Both the position numbers and the translations under genes were made by a program. From Candidatus Binatia bacterium (GTDB lineage Bacteria; Desulfobacterota; Binatia; Bin18): a DNA stretch of 64,000 nucleotides. The DNA is taken from assembly GCA_022826945.1 (NCBI GenBank), contig JAJDTY010000007.1:132501-196500 (forward strand), written 5' to 3'. Shown here piece after piece: positions 9,360 through 18,447 of the stretch. How positions within the stretch are numbered: the first letter of the stretch is position 1; each line of letters opens with the position of its first letter. Below the pieces are notes generated by a model, which saw only the letters and a list, made by a program, of their open reading frames with translations, was not told where the DNA came from and made no database searches.

Positions 9360-12300
9360 TCAGCCCTCAACCTGTCTGCGGGCTCGAAACTCCGCGACCC
9401 CGCAGTACAGGACCGGTACGACAAATACGGTCAGCAGAGCGATGGCCATGCCGCCGAAAGACGGGATGGCCATCGGCACCATGATGTCGGCCCCACGGCC
9501 CCGCGAGGTGAGCACGGGTAAGAGGGCCAAGAGTGTTGTTGCCGTAGTCATCAATGCCGGCCGGATACGCCGTTGAGCCGCCAATCGGACCGTAGCCCGA
9601 ATTCCCTCTCTCGTTCCGGGTCCATCTTTTTCAAACCGCTGTTCGAGATAGCTTGCCATCAGGACTCCGTTATCCGTCGCGATACCAAACAGCGCAATAA
9701 AGCCAACCCATACCGCTACGCTCAAATTAAAGGGACGGACCTGAAACAGGTCACGCAGATTGATCTCGCCTAGGCCGACGTTCAAAAACCAGTCCTGAGC
9801 ATACAGCCACAGCATAAGAAACCCGCCGGCCCACGCGACAAAGATACCCGAGAAGATGAAAAAGGTCGTTGTGACTGAACGGAATTGCAAATACAGAATA
9901 AGAAAAATCACAAGGAGGGTGAGTGGAATAACAATACTGAGTCGCTTCTTTGCCCGGAGCTGATTCTCATAGCTCCCGGCAAACGTATAGCTGACCCCGG
10001 CTGGCAGCTGCCATTCACCACGCGCAAGTTTGTCTTGCAGGTACACCTGTGCTTCCCTGACCACTTCTACTTCGGCATGGCCGGACTTTTTGTCAAAGAC
10101 CACATAGCTCGTCAGGAAGGTGTCCTCGCTCTTGATCACTTGCGCGCGGCGTTCGAATGAAATATCTGCGAGTTCACGGAGCGGGATGTGTTGGCCGAGG
10201 GGCGTGGGAATAAGAATCCCGCCCAAGGTTTCCAGGTCGTTCCGAAGTTCTCGGAGATATCGAATCCGCACCGGATACCGCTCCCGCCCTTCAACCGTCA
10301 GCGTCAGCGGCTTGCCACCAACGGCGACTTCGATGATGTCCTGGACGGCCTTGATCGTCAGCCCATAGCGGGCGATCTGGGCGCGGTTAATCCGAATCTC
10401 CAGATACGGCTTGCCAATGACGCGGTCCGCGATAACGGTTGCCGGTTCGATAGACGGCACTTCTTTCAGCCAAGTTTCAATCTGTTGCCCAGTGGTATCA
10501 ATAGTTTCCAGGGTCGGCCCTTTCACTTTTACTCCCATGGGCGCACGCATGCCGGATTGCAGCATAACGACACGAGCGACGATGGGTTGGAGCTTGGGCG
10601 CGGACGTGACACCTGGGATTGTGGTGACCCGGACAATTTCATTCCAGATATCATCGGGAGTACGAATGTGGGCCCGCCACTGCCGATACGGACGCCCGTT
10701 CCGGTCGGGGATAAGCTGCCCCTGTGCGTCGCGGACAAATGCGTCGGCGGATGTATCATAGCGAAAATAGGCCGGATACCCATTGGCATCGACGATGTAC
10801 TCCGACTTGTAGTTGATAATGTTCTCAAACATGGAAATAGGAGCTGGGTCGAGCGAAGAATCGACTCGTCCCAGTTTCCCCACGCTCAGTGAAACCTCGG
10901 GAATCGCGGCAACAGCCATATCAAGATTCTTCACCACCTCCAGCGCTTCTCCAATAGACGCATGGGGCATGGTCGTCGGCATATACAGAAATGACCCCTC
11001 GTCGAGCGGCGGCATAAACTCCTCGCCCATACGGGACCAGATCGCTCCACCTGCTACCACCACGCTGAGAGGAATGACTGCGAAGAGGAGTTTGTGTTGG
11101 AGGCACCAGCCGAGTATTCGTGGGTACACGTCCTGAAAAAACTTGAAGCCGGTCAACGACAGGGCAATCAGTACTCCCACAAAGACCATATTGATGGGTG
11201 TTCCTGTTCCAATTCCAATGGGGAGCCAAGACCGGGCCAGAAAGAACAGGGTGATGACGATAATGCCAGCCAGAGCGAGGGAACGGGAAAGCCACACATA
11301 ACGGGAGAGAAACGTCTCACGCGCCAAGTTATAGACACCCAGCAGCATCAGGATGAGACCAGGAAAGAGGTAGGTCCACATCAGCAAGAGGCCAGCGATG
11401 CTCTCGGCGAGGTAGAGCCCTCGCCTCAGTCCGGTTCGCCCCATCCAATCCCGAAAAAGGAGATAAGCCGCTGGTGGGATCACGACGAGCGAAACAAACA
11501 GCGCCCCCAGAAGAGCAAATGTCTTGGTGTAGGCAAGCGGTGTAAACAGTTTTCCTTCCGCGGCCTGGAGGGCAAACACGGGCAGAAAACTCACAACCGT
11601 CGTCAGGACTGCAGTGCGTAAAGCCCCGGCAACTTCGATGGTTGCTTCATAGACTATCTCCAGACGGCTCTTACCGGGCGGGGCAGCGTTGAGGTGGAAG
11701 AGAATATTCTCACACAAGACAATACCCATATCGACCATAGTGCCAATAGCAATGGCAATCCCAGAGAGCGCCACAATATTGGCCGACACTTGAAACGACT
11801 GCATAAGGATGAAGGCAATAAGGATCGCCAAGGGAAGCACTAGAGCAATGAGGAAAGCACTCATCAGGTGGAAGACCATGACGACCACCACAATGATGGT
11901 CACAAGGATTTCCTCTGTAAGCGCGGCCCGGAGCGTCCCGAGCGTCTCAAGAATCAATCCAGTCCGGTCATAGAAAGGCACGATCGTGAGTTTTGATACC
12001 GTACCATCAGCAAGCGTCTTTTCCGGCATGCCGGGAGAGATTTCGTCGATCTTCGCTTGGACGTTCTGGATTGTCGTGAGAGGATTCTCGCCATAGCGGA
12101 CAGCCACGACTCCCCCCACGACCTCAGCCCCATCTTTGTCAAGCGCCCCGCGTCGTAGCGCCGGACCAAGACGCACCCGCGCGACATCTTTGACCTGAAC
12201 CGGGATATTGTTCTCCCGAACGGTGATGGCGATGTCCTCAATGTCCTGGAGGGTTTGAATAAAGCCCACGCCGCGGACGATATATTCCACCCGGTTCACC

Positions 12301-13019
12301 TCGATAGTGCGCGCACCGACATCGAGATTGGAGTGACGAACCGCGTTGATGATCTCGGCAAGACTGACATCATACGCCCGAAGCGCATCGGGGTTGATGT
12401 CGATTTGGTATTCTTTGACAAACCCGCCGATAGAGGCTACCTCAGCAACGCCGTCCGCTCCTTGCAACGCATAGCGGACGTACCAGTCCTGGACGCTACG
12501 GATCTCGTCCAGATTCCAGCCGCCAGTTGGATTACCATCAGGGTTACGGCCTTCGAGCGTATACCAGAAGATTTGTCCCAGGGCGGTCGCATCCGGCCCC
12601 AGAGCGGGCGAGACATCGTCTGGCAACATGCCCTGTGGGAGGCTGGAGAGTTTCTCCAACACCCGGGAACGGGACCAGTAGAAATCAACGTCATCTTTGA
12701 AAATGACATAGATGGAGGAGTATCCAAAATACGAAAAGCTTCGGATGGTTTTGACACCGGGTATCCCCAGCAGAGAGACGGTCAGCGGATAGCTGATTTG
12801 ATCCTCGACATCACGCGGAGATCGTCCCGGCCATTTCGTAAAGACAATCTGCTGATTCTCGCTAATGTCCGGGATAGCGTCGACCATGACCGGGTTCCGA
12901 GGGAGAAAATCGAGCTTCCAATCAAACGGGGCGACTATAAAGCCCCACGCTGTAATGAAGACAACGAAGAGGGCAACGACCAGCTTATTTTCGAGACAAA
13001 AGCGGATAGCGGTGTTCAT
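9360..13019 (-). CDS. cusA: CusA/CzcA-type heavy-metal RND efflux pump
   Basis: This is the inner-membrane proton-driven RND transporter of a Cus-type system that moves Cu(I)/Ag(I) or related metals to the outside. The N-terminus has the family features DIPDISENQQIV-like and GRSPRDVEDQISYPL; transmembrane clusters flank two large periplasmic loops; and the GMRAPMGVKVKG segment lies in the porter domain. At 1219 residues it is about 170 longer than E. coli CusA. Extra sequence includes additional hydrophobic helices between the first helical bundle and GEEFMPPLDEG (about residues 530-660) and an Asp/Tyr-rich insert after NYKSEYIVD (about 730). It is the last gene of a cusC-cusB-cusA operon. 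The metal specificity is inferred from neighbours. Confidence 0.93.
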   Translation of the reverse strand: MNTAIRFCLENKLVVALFVVFITAWGFIVAPFDWKLDFLPRNPVMVDAIPDISENQQIVFTKWPGRSPRDVEDQISYPLTVSLLGIPGVKTIRSFSYFGYSSIYVIFKDDVDFYWSRSRVLEKLSSLPQGMLPDDVSPALGPDATALGQIFWYTLEGRNPDGNPTGGWNLDEIRSVQDWYVRYALQGADGVAEVASIGGFVKEYQIDINPDALRAYDVSLAEIINAVRHSNLDVGARTIEVNRVEYIVRGVGFIQTLQDIEDIAITVRENNIPVQVKDVARVRLGPALRRGALDKDGAEVVGGVVAVRYGENPLTTIQNVQAKIDEISPGMPEKTLADGTVSKLTIVPFYDRTGLILETLGTLRAALTEEILVTIIVVVVMVFHLMSAFLIALVLPLAILIAFILMQSFQVSANIVALSGIAIAIGTMVDMGIVLCENILFHLNAAPPGKSRLEIVYEATIEVAGALRTAVLTTVVSFLPVFALQAAEGKLFTPLAYTKTFALLGALFVSLVVIPPAAYLLFRDWMGRTGLRRGLYLAESIAGLLLMWTYLFPGLILMLLGVYNLARETFLSRYVWLSRSLALAGIIVITLFFLARSWLPIGIGTGTPINMVFVGVLIALSLTGFKFFQDVYPRILGWCLQHKLLFAVIPLSVVVAGGAIWSRMGEEFMPPLDEGSFLYMPTTMPHASIGEALEVVKNLDMAVAAIPEVSLSVGKLGRVDSSLDPAPISMFENIINYKSEYIVDANGYPAYFRYDTSADAFVRDAQGQLIPDRNGRPYRQWRAHIRTPDDIWNEIVRVTTIPGVTSAPKLQPIVARVVMLQSGMRAPMGVKVKGPTLETIDTTGQQIETWLKEVPSIEPATVIADRVIGKPYLEIRINRAQIARYGLTIKAVQDIIEVAVGGKPLTLTVEGRERYPVRIRYLRELRNDLETLGGILIPTPLGQHIPLRELADISFERRAQVIKSEDTFLTSYVVFDKKSGHAEVEVVREAQVYLQDKLARGEWQLPAGVSYTFAGSYENQLRAKKRLSIVIPLTLLVIFLILYLQFRSVTTTFFIFSGIFVAWAGGFLMLWLYAQDWFLNVGLGEINLRDLFQVRPFNLSVAVWVGFIALFGIATDNGVLMASYLEQRFEKDGPGTREGIRATVRLAAQRRIRPALMTTATTLLALLPVLTSRGRGADIMVPMAIPSFGGMAIALLTVFVVPVLYCGVAEFRARRQVEG

Positions 13020-13045
13020 GCTGCGTTCCCGTATGTCTTTGGATG

Positions 13046-14419
13046 TCAGTGGGCATGCGCACCGACCGACCGCCCACCGTGGGGGTTCATCATGCTACGT
13101 TTACCCCGAATCTGGAGGTCTGCATCAATTTTGAACGAGCCGCTTGAAACGACCCGCTCCCCCTCATGGACGCCCGCTTTGACCACGTAATAGTCCCCCG
13201 CGCGCGGACCGAGCGTAACGGTTCGGCCCTCGTACGTCCCCGCGTCCGGTTTCTGTACGTACACAATGGCGCGCTTCCCCGTAATGAGCGGCGCGGACGC
13301 AGGAATGACCAGCGGTGGCCCTGCCTGGTGTTCATGGCTGTGGCCAAGCAGAGGCAGGCTGTCGGCCAGGACCAAGTTCATGCCACAAATGGGACAACTG
13401 CCCGTCGCCTCGCGTATCACCTCTGGATGCATGGGGCAGATATACTGACCGGTGTAAGAAGGCCCCACGACGGTTCCCTGGTCCGAAATCTGGGCCTGGA
13501 TCGTTGCGGTGACGAATAATCCAGGCTTCAGCCTGAGGTCGAGGTTTTCCACATTTACCCGTACCCGGACTGTACGGGTTCTCTCGTCCAGGAAGGGTTG
13601 AACGAAAGAGACCACTCCGTGAAACTCTTCTCCGGGGAACGCTTCGGCACGAAAGGCCACCTGTTGCCCGTAGCGAATCCAGGGCAGATCAGACTCGTAG
13701 GCATCCAGATACAGCCACAGGCGTGACAGGTCGGCAATCGTGTAAATCTCGGTGCCCGTGTCCACATACATACCCTCGTTGATCTGCTTCTCCACCACAA
13801 TTCCGCCTATAGGAGCGTAGATGGTGACCTGCTCATCGGCCTGTCCCCGTTTCTCAATTTGACCCACCTGCGTACTCGTCAGCCCCAGCAGGCGTAGCTT
13901 GTCTCGGGCAGCTTGCGCCGAGCGCTCCGACGAGCGTTTCACGATGGTACTGGTGCTCCCACGAAGCCGGTCAAGTGAACGGACCGCCTGAATCAGCTCT
14001 TCCTGAGCAGACAGGAGTTCCGGGCTGTAGAGAGAGACCATATGGTCGCCCTGGTTGACGCGAATCCCAGTATAGTTCACGTACAGGCGATCCACACGCC
14101 CGGGCACCCAGGCAGTAATGTGCTTGAGCCGCGTTTCGTCATAATCAATCTTCCCGACCAGCCTCACCTCTCGGGCGACCCATTTCCGCTCCACCAGCGC
14201 GGTCTCAAGCTGGATCAAACGCTTGGCAGTGTCACTGAGCAGAATCTCCTGACCGGAGGTCTCCGCTTCTCCGCCCTGTGTGGCGGGGGCATGTGAGGCG
14301 TGTCCCTGCGTGTCATGACCTGCGTGCTGAGCAATACTCTTCTCAACCCCTGTCAATATCGTCAGACACAGGAGTAACTCCGTCATCATGAAAACGTTGA
14401 TATGTCTCATTGGATTCAC
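13046..14419 (-). CDS. cusB: CusB-type periplasmic adaptor with metal-binding domain
   Basis: This is the membrane fusion protein linking the RND pump to the outer-membrane factor (457 residues). An N-terminal hydrophobic signal is followed by the lipoyl/beta-barrel adaptor body. From about residue 325 there is a heavy-metal-binding (YHS-like) segment, CPMHPEVIREATGSCPICGM, whose Cys/His/Met residues would bind metal; the C-terminus is also His-rich (GHSHEHQ, HAH end). The GTG start overlaps the cusC stop codon by four bases, so translation is coupled. cusA starts 26 bases downstream. Confidence 0.92.
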   Translation of the reverse strand: MNPMRHINVFMMTELLLCLTILTGVEKSIAQHAGHDTQGHASHAPATQGGEAETSGQEILLSDTAKRLIQLETALVERKWVAREVRLVGKIDYDETRLKHITAWVPGRVDRLYVNYTGIRVNQGDHMVSLYSPELLSAQEELIQAVRSLDRLRGSTSTIVKRSSERSAQAARDKLRLLGLTSTQVGQIEKRGQADEQVTIYAPIGGIVVEKQINEGMYVDTGTEIYTIADLSRLWLYLDAYESDLPWIRYGQQVAFRAEAFPGEEFHGVVSFVQPFLDERTRTVRVRVNVENLDLRLKPGLFVTATIQAQISDQGTVVGPSYTGQYICPMHPEVIREATGSCPICGMNLVLADSLPLLGHSHEHQAGPPLVIPASAPLITGKRAIVYVQKPDAGTYEGRTVTLGPRAGDYYVVKAGVHEGERVVSSGSFKIDADLQIRGKRSMMNPHGGRSVGAHAH

Positions 14420-15864
14420 CTTCCCCTCTCCTCATCAGAGAGGAAATCGCTATACCCACCGCTCAGCATAAAAAGCTTCGCAATGGCGATGGCTCGGTCC
14501 GTTCGAGCCCGGCTCAACGACAGTTCGAAATCCAACAACCTCCGGCCTGAATCGAGCACATCCAAGAAGCCTGTCTCGCCGCTCTCATAGGTAGTAAAGC
14601 TGGCTTCAATAGACTCTTCTGCTTTGGGCAGTAGTGTATGAGTAAAGAGGGCAATCTTGCGCTCGGCATCGCGGAGCGCAAACCGCGCCCTGGCAAAGTC
14701 TGAGGCTAACATAGCGGCGCTATCCCGCCGCTGTGCTTCGAGGCTGTATTGTCTCCATATCGCTTCTTCAACGCTTGCCCGATTCTTCTGCCCATAGATC
14801 GGGAGGGTCATTGAGAGTGTCGGCATCAGGGCATCTTTGCCGCTGTCGATTGGCCCCGGACGTTTATCCGTCGCGAGATAATCAAGGCCGAGTGCAAAAT
14901 CGGGATAAGCCTTCTTTCCTGCCAGTTCGACCCCCACCCGTCTCGCCTGGATGAGGGCGTCGAAGCGCACCAGCTCTGGATTACCCTTGAGGATGATCTC
15001 TTCGGTCAGTTGCCGGGCCACACGCGCTTCCGCATTCAGAGCCGTATCCAGGAGCAGGCTGGAAGAAATATGAATGGCAGTTGTCGTGGGACGATTCAAC
15101 AGCGCGTTAAACGCTACTTGAGTCGGTTGGATGACCTCGCGGAATTCCACGAGGCGATCCTCTAATTGCCCCAGTTCGGTCTGTACGCGAACCAGATCGC
15201 TATGGGTGCCAATACCAGAACGGAAACGGACCTGGAGAACTTTTTCCCAGGATTGAACAAGTTGGAGAGTATCCTCGGTAATGCGGACCGTGGCGTGTAG
15301 ATAGACCAGGTCGGCATACGTCTTGGCCACGTCAAAAACGAGTTCGTTTTTGAGACTCAGAAAACGATAAAAGGCAGCGCGCGCTTCGAAATCCGCCTCA
15401 TCACCACGCAGTGCCAGCGTTCCGAACCACGGAAACGCCTGGCTCAGGCCGAGCCGATGCTGTTGCGCGCCGACCCGGGTCTCGACCGAACGCAAGAAAT
15501 ATCTATAGGTCAGTCGGGGGTCGGCAAGAGCCGTGACTTGAGGCCGCTTCTTGAGGGTCGCCTGATAGGCTGCAAAACTCCCTCTCAGCCTCGCGCTGTT
15601 TTCGAGCGCATGAAGGACATAGCCATGGAGGGTCTTCGGAAATCGTCCTGTCGTGGAGACGGTAGACTTCGCTTGTCTCCCCAGAGCGCTGTCCATGTCA
15701 GCCGTATCTTCTCCCAGAAGAGGACGTAAAACCTGCCTCTGTGGCATGGGAGGGGATCCTCCTCCGGTACGTGCCGTGAAGATGGAAGCCATCATACACC
15801 CCGACGACAGAGGAGTTACGATGACAAGTGCCACAATAAGAAATCGCCACGCGGGACTGTTCAT
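14416..15864 (-). CDS. cusC: CusC/TolC-type outer-membrane efflux lipoprotein
   Basis: This is the outer-membrane factor of the RND system, 482 residues with two TolC-type helical halves. The N-terminus is a lipoprotein signal (hydrophobic core then LSSGC, Cys at about residue 23), as in CusC. The family core includes LGLSQAFPWFG near residue 135 and GxDYLATDK near 325. It is the first of three tightly spaced genes on the minus strand. The 133-base upstream gap to a small exported Cys-rich gene contains two hairpins. Confidence 0.9.
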   Translation of the reverse strand: MNSPAWRFLIVALVIVTPLSSGCMMASIFTARTGGGSPPMPQRQVLRPLLGEDTADMDSALGRQAKSTVSTTGRFPKTLHGYVLHALENSARLRGSFAAYQATLKKRPQVTALADPRLTYRYFLRSVETRVGAQQHRLGLSQAFPWFGTLALRGDEADFEARAAFYRFLSLKNELVFDVAKTYADLVYLHATVRITEDTLQLVQSWEKVLQVRFRSGIGTHSDLVRVQTELGQLEDRLVEFREVIQPTQVAFNALLNRPTTTAIHISSSLLLDTALNAEARVARQLTEEIILKGNPELVRFDALIQARRVGVELAGKKAYPDFALGLDYLATDKRPGPIDSGKDALMPTLSMTLPIYGQKNRASVEEAIWRQYSLEAQRRDSAAMLASDFARARFALRDAERKIALFTHTLLPKAEESIEASFTTYESGETGFLDVLDSGRRLLDFELSLSRARTDRAIAIAKLFMLSGGYSDFLSDEERGR

Positions 15865-15898
15865 TATCAGGGTCTACTTTCTCACTACTGGTATGAGC

Positions 15899-15946
15899 GT
15901 GCGTCTTCGGCAGACGCACAGAGGGCGGTTCGGCGTCAATACGCCG
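15899..15946 (-). other. paired hairpins upstream of cusC
   Basis: Two stems lie between the small Cys-rich gene and cusC: an 8-bp stem with a 5-base loop (15899-15919) and a 6-bp CGGCGT/ACGCCG stem with a 4-base loop (15931-15946). Neither is followed by a clear U-run on the minus strand. They may be an mRNA stability or regulatory leader for the efflux genes. Confidence 0.4.
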
Positions 15947-15997
15947 TCGCGGACACAGAAATGGGCAGCTATCACCTGCTAGGTGATGGGACGGGAT

Positions 15998-16399
15998 TTA
16001 GAGACGGAGGATGGAAAAGGACAGATACCGTGGAACAGAATGTTGGGCTCGCCCTTCTGAGGATCGAAGATCAAGGGAGAGTAGCCGGGGGGAAAAACCA
16101 GCCGACGCATCCAAGAACGAAAGAGCGCGCGCCGCAGGTGAGCTTGCAGACAGTTCCACACCTACCACTAACAAAGACTTGAGAAAGAAATGCTCTCCAC
16201 AGTCTGGGCATTTTTCAGGAGCGGAATGAGACTCCCTGTCCGGTGTATGACACGGAGTTTTCTGAGCGCTCTGCGCTGCGTCAGGAGGAGAAACGCTGGT
16301 CGTCCGGGTATGGCCGGCGGCAAAGCACATCTGTGTGCAATGCAGGAGTACCACCAGGAAAAGAAAGGTGACACAACACCGCTGGTAAACTCGGCCCAT
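15998..16399 (-). CDS. small exported Cys/His-containing protein upstream of metal efflux genes
   Basis: This is a 133-residue hypothetical protein. Residues 1-28 form a signal peptide ending in a small-residue cleavage site (MCFAAG). The middle contains Cys and His residues in a metal-ligand-like pattern (CHTPDRESHS then CPDCGEHFF, about residues 50-73), followed by a hydrophobic stretch. Small proteins of this kind (DUF2946/CopL-like) often precede Cu/Ag efflux operons, and this one is on the same strand as cusCBA. A periplasmic metal-binding or regulatory role is inferred from position; the ribosome site is weak. Confidence 0.55.
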   Translation of the reverse strand: MGRVYQRCCVTFLFLVVLLHCTQMCFAAGHTRTTSVSPPDAAQSAQKTPCHTPDRESHSAPEKCPDCGEHFFLKSLLVVGVELSASSPAARALSFLDASAGFSPRLLSLDLRSSEGRAQHSVPRYLSFSILRL

Positions 16400-16515
16400 A
16401 GTGGTAGGCTAGCATAGAAGGAAGAAGGATTGAAACCATGCAATCTACTCGGAGGGTCTCAGACCAGCCGTGCCAGCCATTCAGGAGATAGCCCAGCCGA
16501 GAAGCGAGCACACCG

Positions 16516-17667
16516 ATGGAATGCCAGCGCGATTTATTCTCTTTGCCCGACGGCCAACACTATCTCAACTGTGCCTATATGTCGCCGTTGTTAAAGACTG
16601 TTGAAACGGCCGGTATCAACGGCCTGCGACGCAAAGCCGTGCCCGCCGAGATTGGGACGGCTGATTTCTTTGATCCCGTAGAAGAACTACGCCAGTCATT
16701 CGCTCGGCTCATTCACACCTCGCCCGAGCGGATCGCTCTCATCCCAGCGGTCAGCTACGGAATGGGGATCGCGACCTATAACATCCCACTCAGACCTGAC
16801 CAGAACGTTGTGATTCCCGGCGAGGAGTTCCCGAGCAATGTCTATCCCTGGCTGGAGCAGTGCAAGCGCACGCGCGCTACCTTGCACCGAGTTGACCGAC
16901 CCCGAGAAGCGTACACGCAGGGGACGGTCTGGAACGCTCGATTTCTCGAAGCCATCGATACCAATACTGCTGTCGTGGCCCTGAGCAGTGTGCACTGGAC
17001 GGATGGTACGCTCTTTGATCTGGAACAGATTGGACAGCGGGTCCGCGAGGTGGGCGCCCTGTTTATTGTGGATGGCACCCAGTCGGTCGGCGCCCTGCCG
17101 TTTGATTTCGAGCGGGTTCAGCCCGACCTTTTGGTCTGCGCCGGCTATAAATGGCTGCTCGGCCCCTACCAGTACAGCTTCGCGGCTGTCGGCGATCGTT
17201 TGTTGGAAGGGGAGCCGTTTGAGCACAACTGGATTAACCGCAAAAACAGCAAGAATTTCAGCGCCTTAATCAACTATCAGTCCGAATACCAACCAGGGGC
17301 GCGGCGCTTTGATACCGGGGAGCACTCGAATCTTATTATGGTTCCCATGCTCCTCGCAGCCCTCAAGCAGATCGGCGAATGGGGGGTAAGCAATATCCAG
17401 ACTTACTGCACGCGGCTGAGCAAAGAACTTGGTCAGGTTCTTGACGGAACTCCCTACACGGTCGCGCCACCACACGAGTGCGCCGCCCACTTGTTTGGTG
17501 TTCGGATTGCCGATGCCGAACAGATTCCCGCTATTCTCGAAGCATTACGTCAGCGCGACGTGTACGTCTCACAGCGCGGCAGTTCCATTCGCGTGTCGCC
17601 CCATGTCTACAATACGGAGGAAGATATTCTGGCGCTGGCCGAGGCACTGCGGGCAGTCATACGCTAA
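16516..17667 (+). CDS. class V aminotransferase (cysteine desulfurase/isopenicillin N epimerase-like)
   Basis: This is a PLP fold-type I enzyme of 383 residues. The PLP-binding lysine is K212 in AGYKWLLGPY, preceded by VDGTQSVGALPFDF, the family's Asp/His-equivalent region. The N-terminus LNCAYMSPL resembles the substrate entrance of the epimerase/kynureninase-like branch. It lacks the Cys-containing loop near the C-terminus that defines NifS/IscS desulfurases, so an aminotransferase or lyase on an amino-acid substrate is more likely. It stands alone, divergent from the metal-efflux genes. The substrate cannot be read from sequence. Confidence 0.85.
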   Translation: MECQRDLFSLPDGQHYLNCAYMSPLLKTVETAGINGLRRKAVPAEIGTADFFDPVEELRQSFARLIHTSPERIALIPAVSYGMGIATYNIPLRPDQNVVIPGEEFPSNVYPWLEQCKRTRATLHRVDRPREAYTQGTVWNARFLEAIDTNTAVVALSSVHWTDGTLFDLEQIGQRVREVGALFIVDGTQSVGALPFDFERVQPDLLVCAGYKWLLGPYQYSFAAVGDRLLEGEPFEHNWINRKNSKNFSALINYQSEYQPGARRFDTGEHSNLIMVPMLLAALKQIGEWGVSNIQTYCTRLSKELGQVLDGTPYTVAPPHECAAHLFGVRIADAEQIPAILEALRQRDVYVSQRGSSIRVSPHVYNTEEDILALAEALRAVIR

Positions 17668-17912
17668 TCCCCGCCGGTAGCTTTTGACCGCGCTTGTGAG
17701 CTTGTCGATTTTGACTATTTGCTATATGCCTTTGATTTTCTTATGGTGAATGGCTAAATGACAGGCTGGACGGCCTCTTCTTTGGCGAGCTCTCCAAAGG
17801 AGAATGGCGGGAAATATATGGTGGAAATACGGAGCGATTTCTGAAACGCTAGATGGACAAACCAGAACAAGAATTGTTCAGTATGAGCAAGGGTTAAAGA
17901 AGGGGGAAAATC

Positions 17913-18344
17913 ATGCGTACGAATACGTCTCTCGCTGTAGTGGTGCTCATGGCCGCCTTGACCTGGACCGGATGCGAGTTGGGGGCGGACCCAGAAGAAG
18001 TCGACAAAGTTGAAACGAGAACCAGCAGTATTACGATCACCGAAGTCGACGACTTTGAGTGTTATCGAGCGGAGATCCAGTCCGTAGAGCAGCCACCCCA
18101 GTTTTTTCCTGAGAACGAAGGGGAAACCGGAAAGGTCGTCAATGGCGAGACCACGATTCCGGTCCAGGTACTCCGCGGCACCTTCACCATTACCAAGGTC
18201 CGGCTTGTTATTCCGGAAAATTGCGGATCGGCAAGTGGAGAAATGGAATATAGAGGTGATCCTAAGTCTAATGTGTCTCGCCCTTTCCCGCTTACTTTTA
18301 ACTTGGGTGACACCGAGATCTTTCCGCGGCACACCTTCAAATAG
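17913..18344 (+). CDS. small lipoprotein, function unknown
   Basis: This 143-residue protein has a clear lipoprotein signal: positively charged MRTNTS, a hydrophobic run, and a lipobox ending at Cys22 (LTWTGC). The mature part is acidic and beta-rich with two further cysteines (about residues 50 and 103). No known family was recognised. The ATG has a strong AAGGGGGAAA ribosome site. A hairpin region follows before the methyltransferase gene. It is likely anchored to the periplasmic face of a membrane. Confidence 0.7.
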   Translation: MRTNTSLAVVVLMAALTWTGCELGADPEEVDKVETRTSSITITEVDDFECYRAEIQSVEQPPQFFPENEGETGKVVNGETTIPVQVLRGTFTITKVRLVIPENCGSASGEMEYRGDPKSNVSRPFPLTFNLGDTEIFPRHTFK

Positions 18345-18393
18345 CGTCTCTGTCACCGCCGCAGACGGTCTAGATTCAATCCCTTTTGAGACC

Positions 18394-18440
18394 GACCCCT
18401 TAGCGCTAATGCGCTGAGGGGTCCCCACCCGAGATGGGGA
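18394..18440 (+). promoter_or_regulatory. tandem hairpins; the second covers the ribosome site of the next gene
   Basis: A 13-bp stem with one G-T pair and a TAAT loop spans 18394-18423. A second stem, TCCCCA/TGGGGA, spans 18422-18440 and includes the GGGGAGA that would act as Shine-Dalgarno for the GTG at 18448. The first stem could end the upstream lipoprotein transcript (no U-run is present) and the second could limit translation of the methyltransferase. Confidence 0.45.
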
Positions 18441-18447
18441 GACGAGC

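Noticed and set aside
10188-10892. 234-codon plus-strand frame inside cusA
   Set aside because: Antisense shadow of a well-supported RND pump gene; no ribosome site or family pattern.
12255-13190. 311-codon plus-strand frame across the cusA start
   Set aside because: Antisense to cusA and cusB; composition is that of a reverse-frame shadow.
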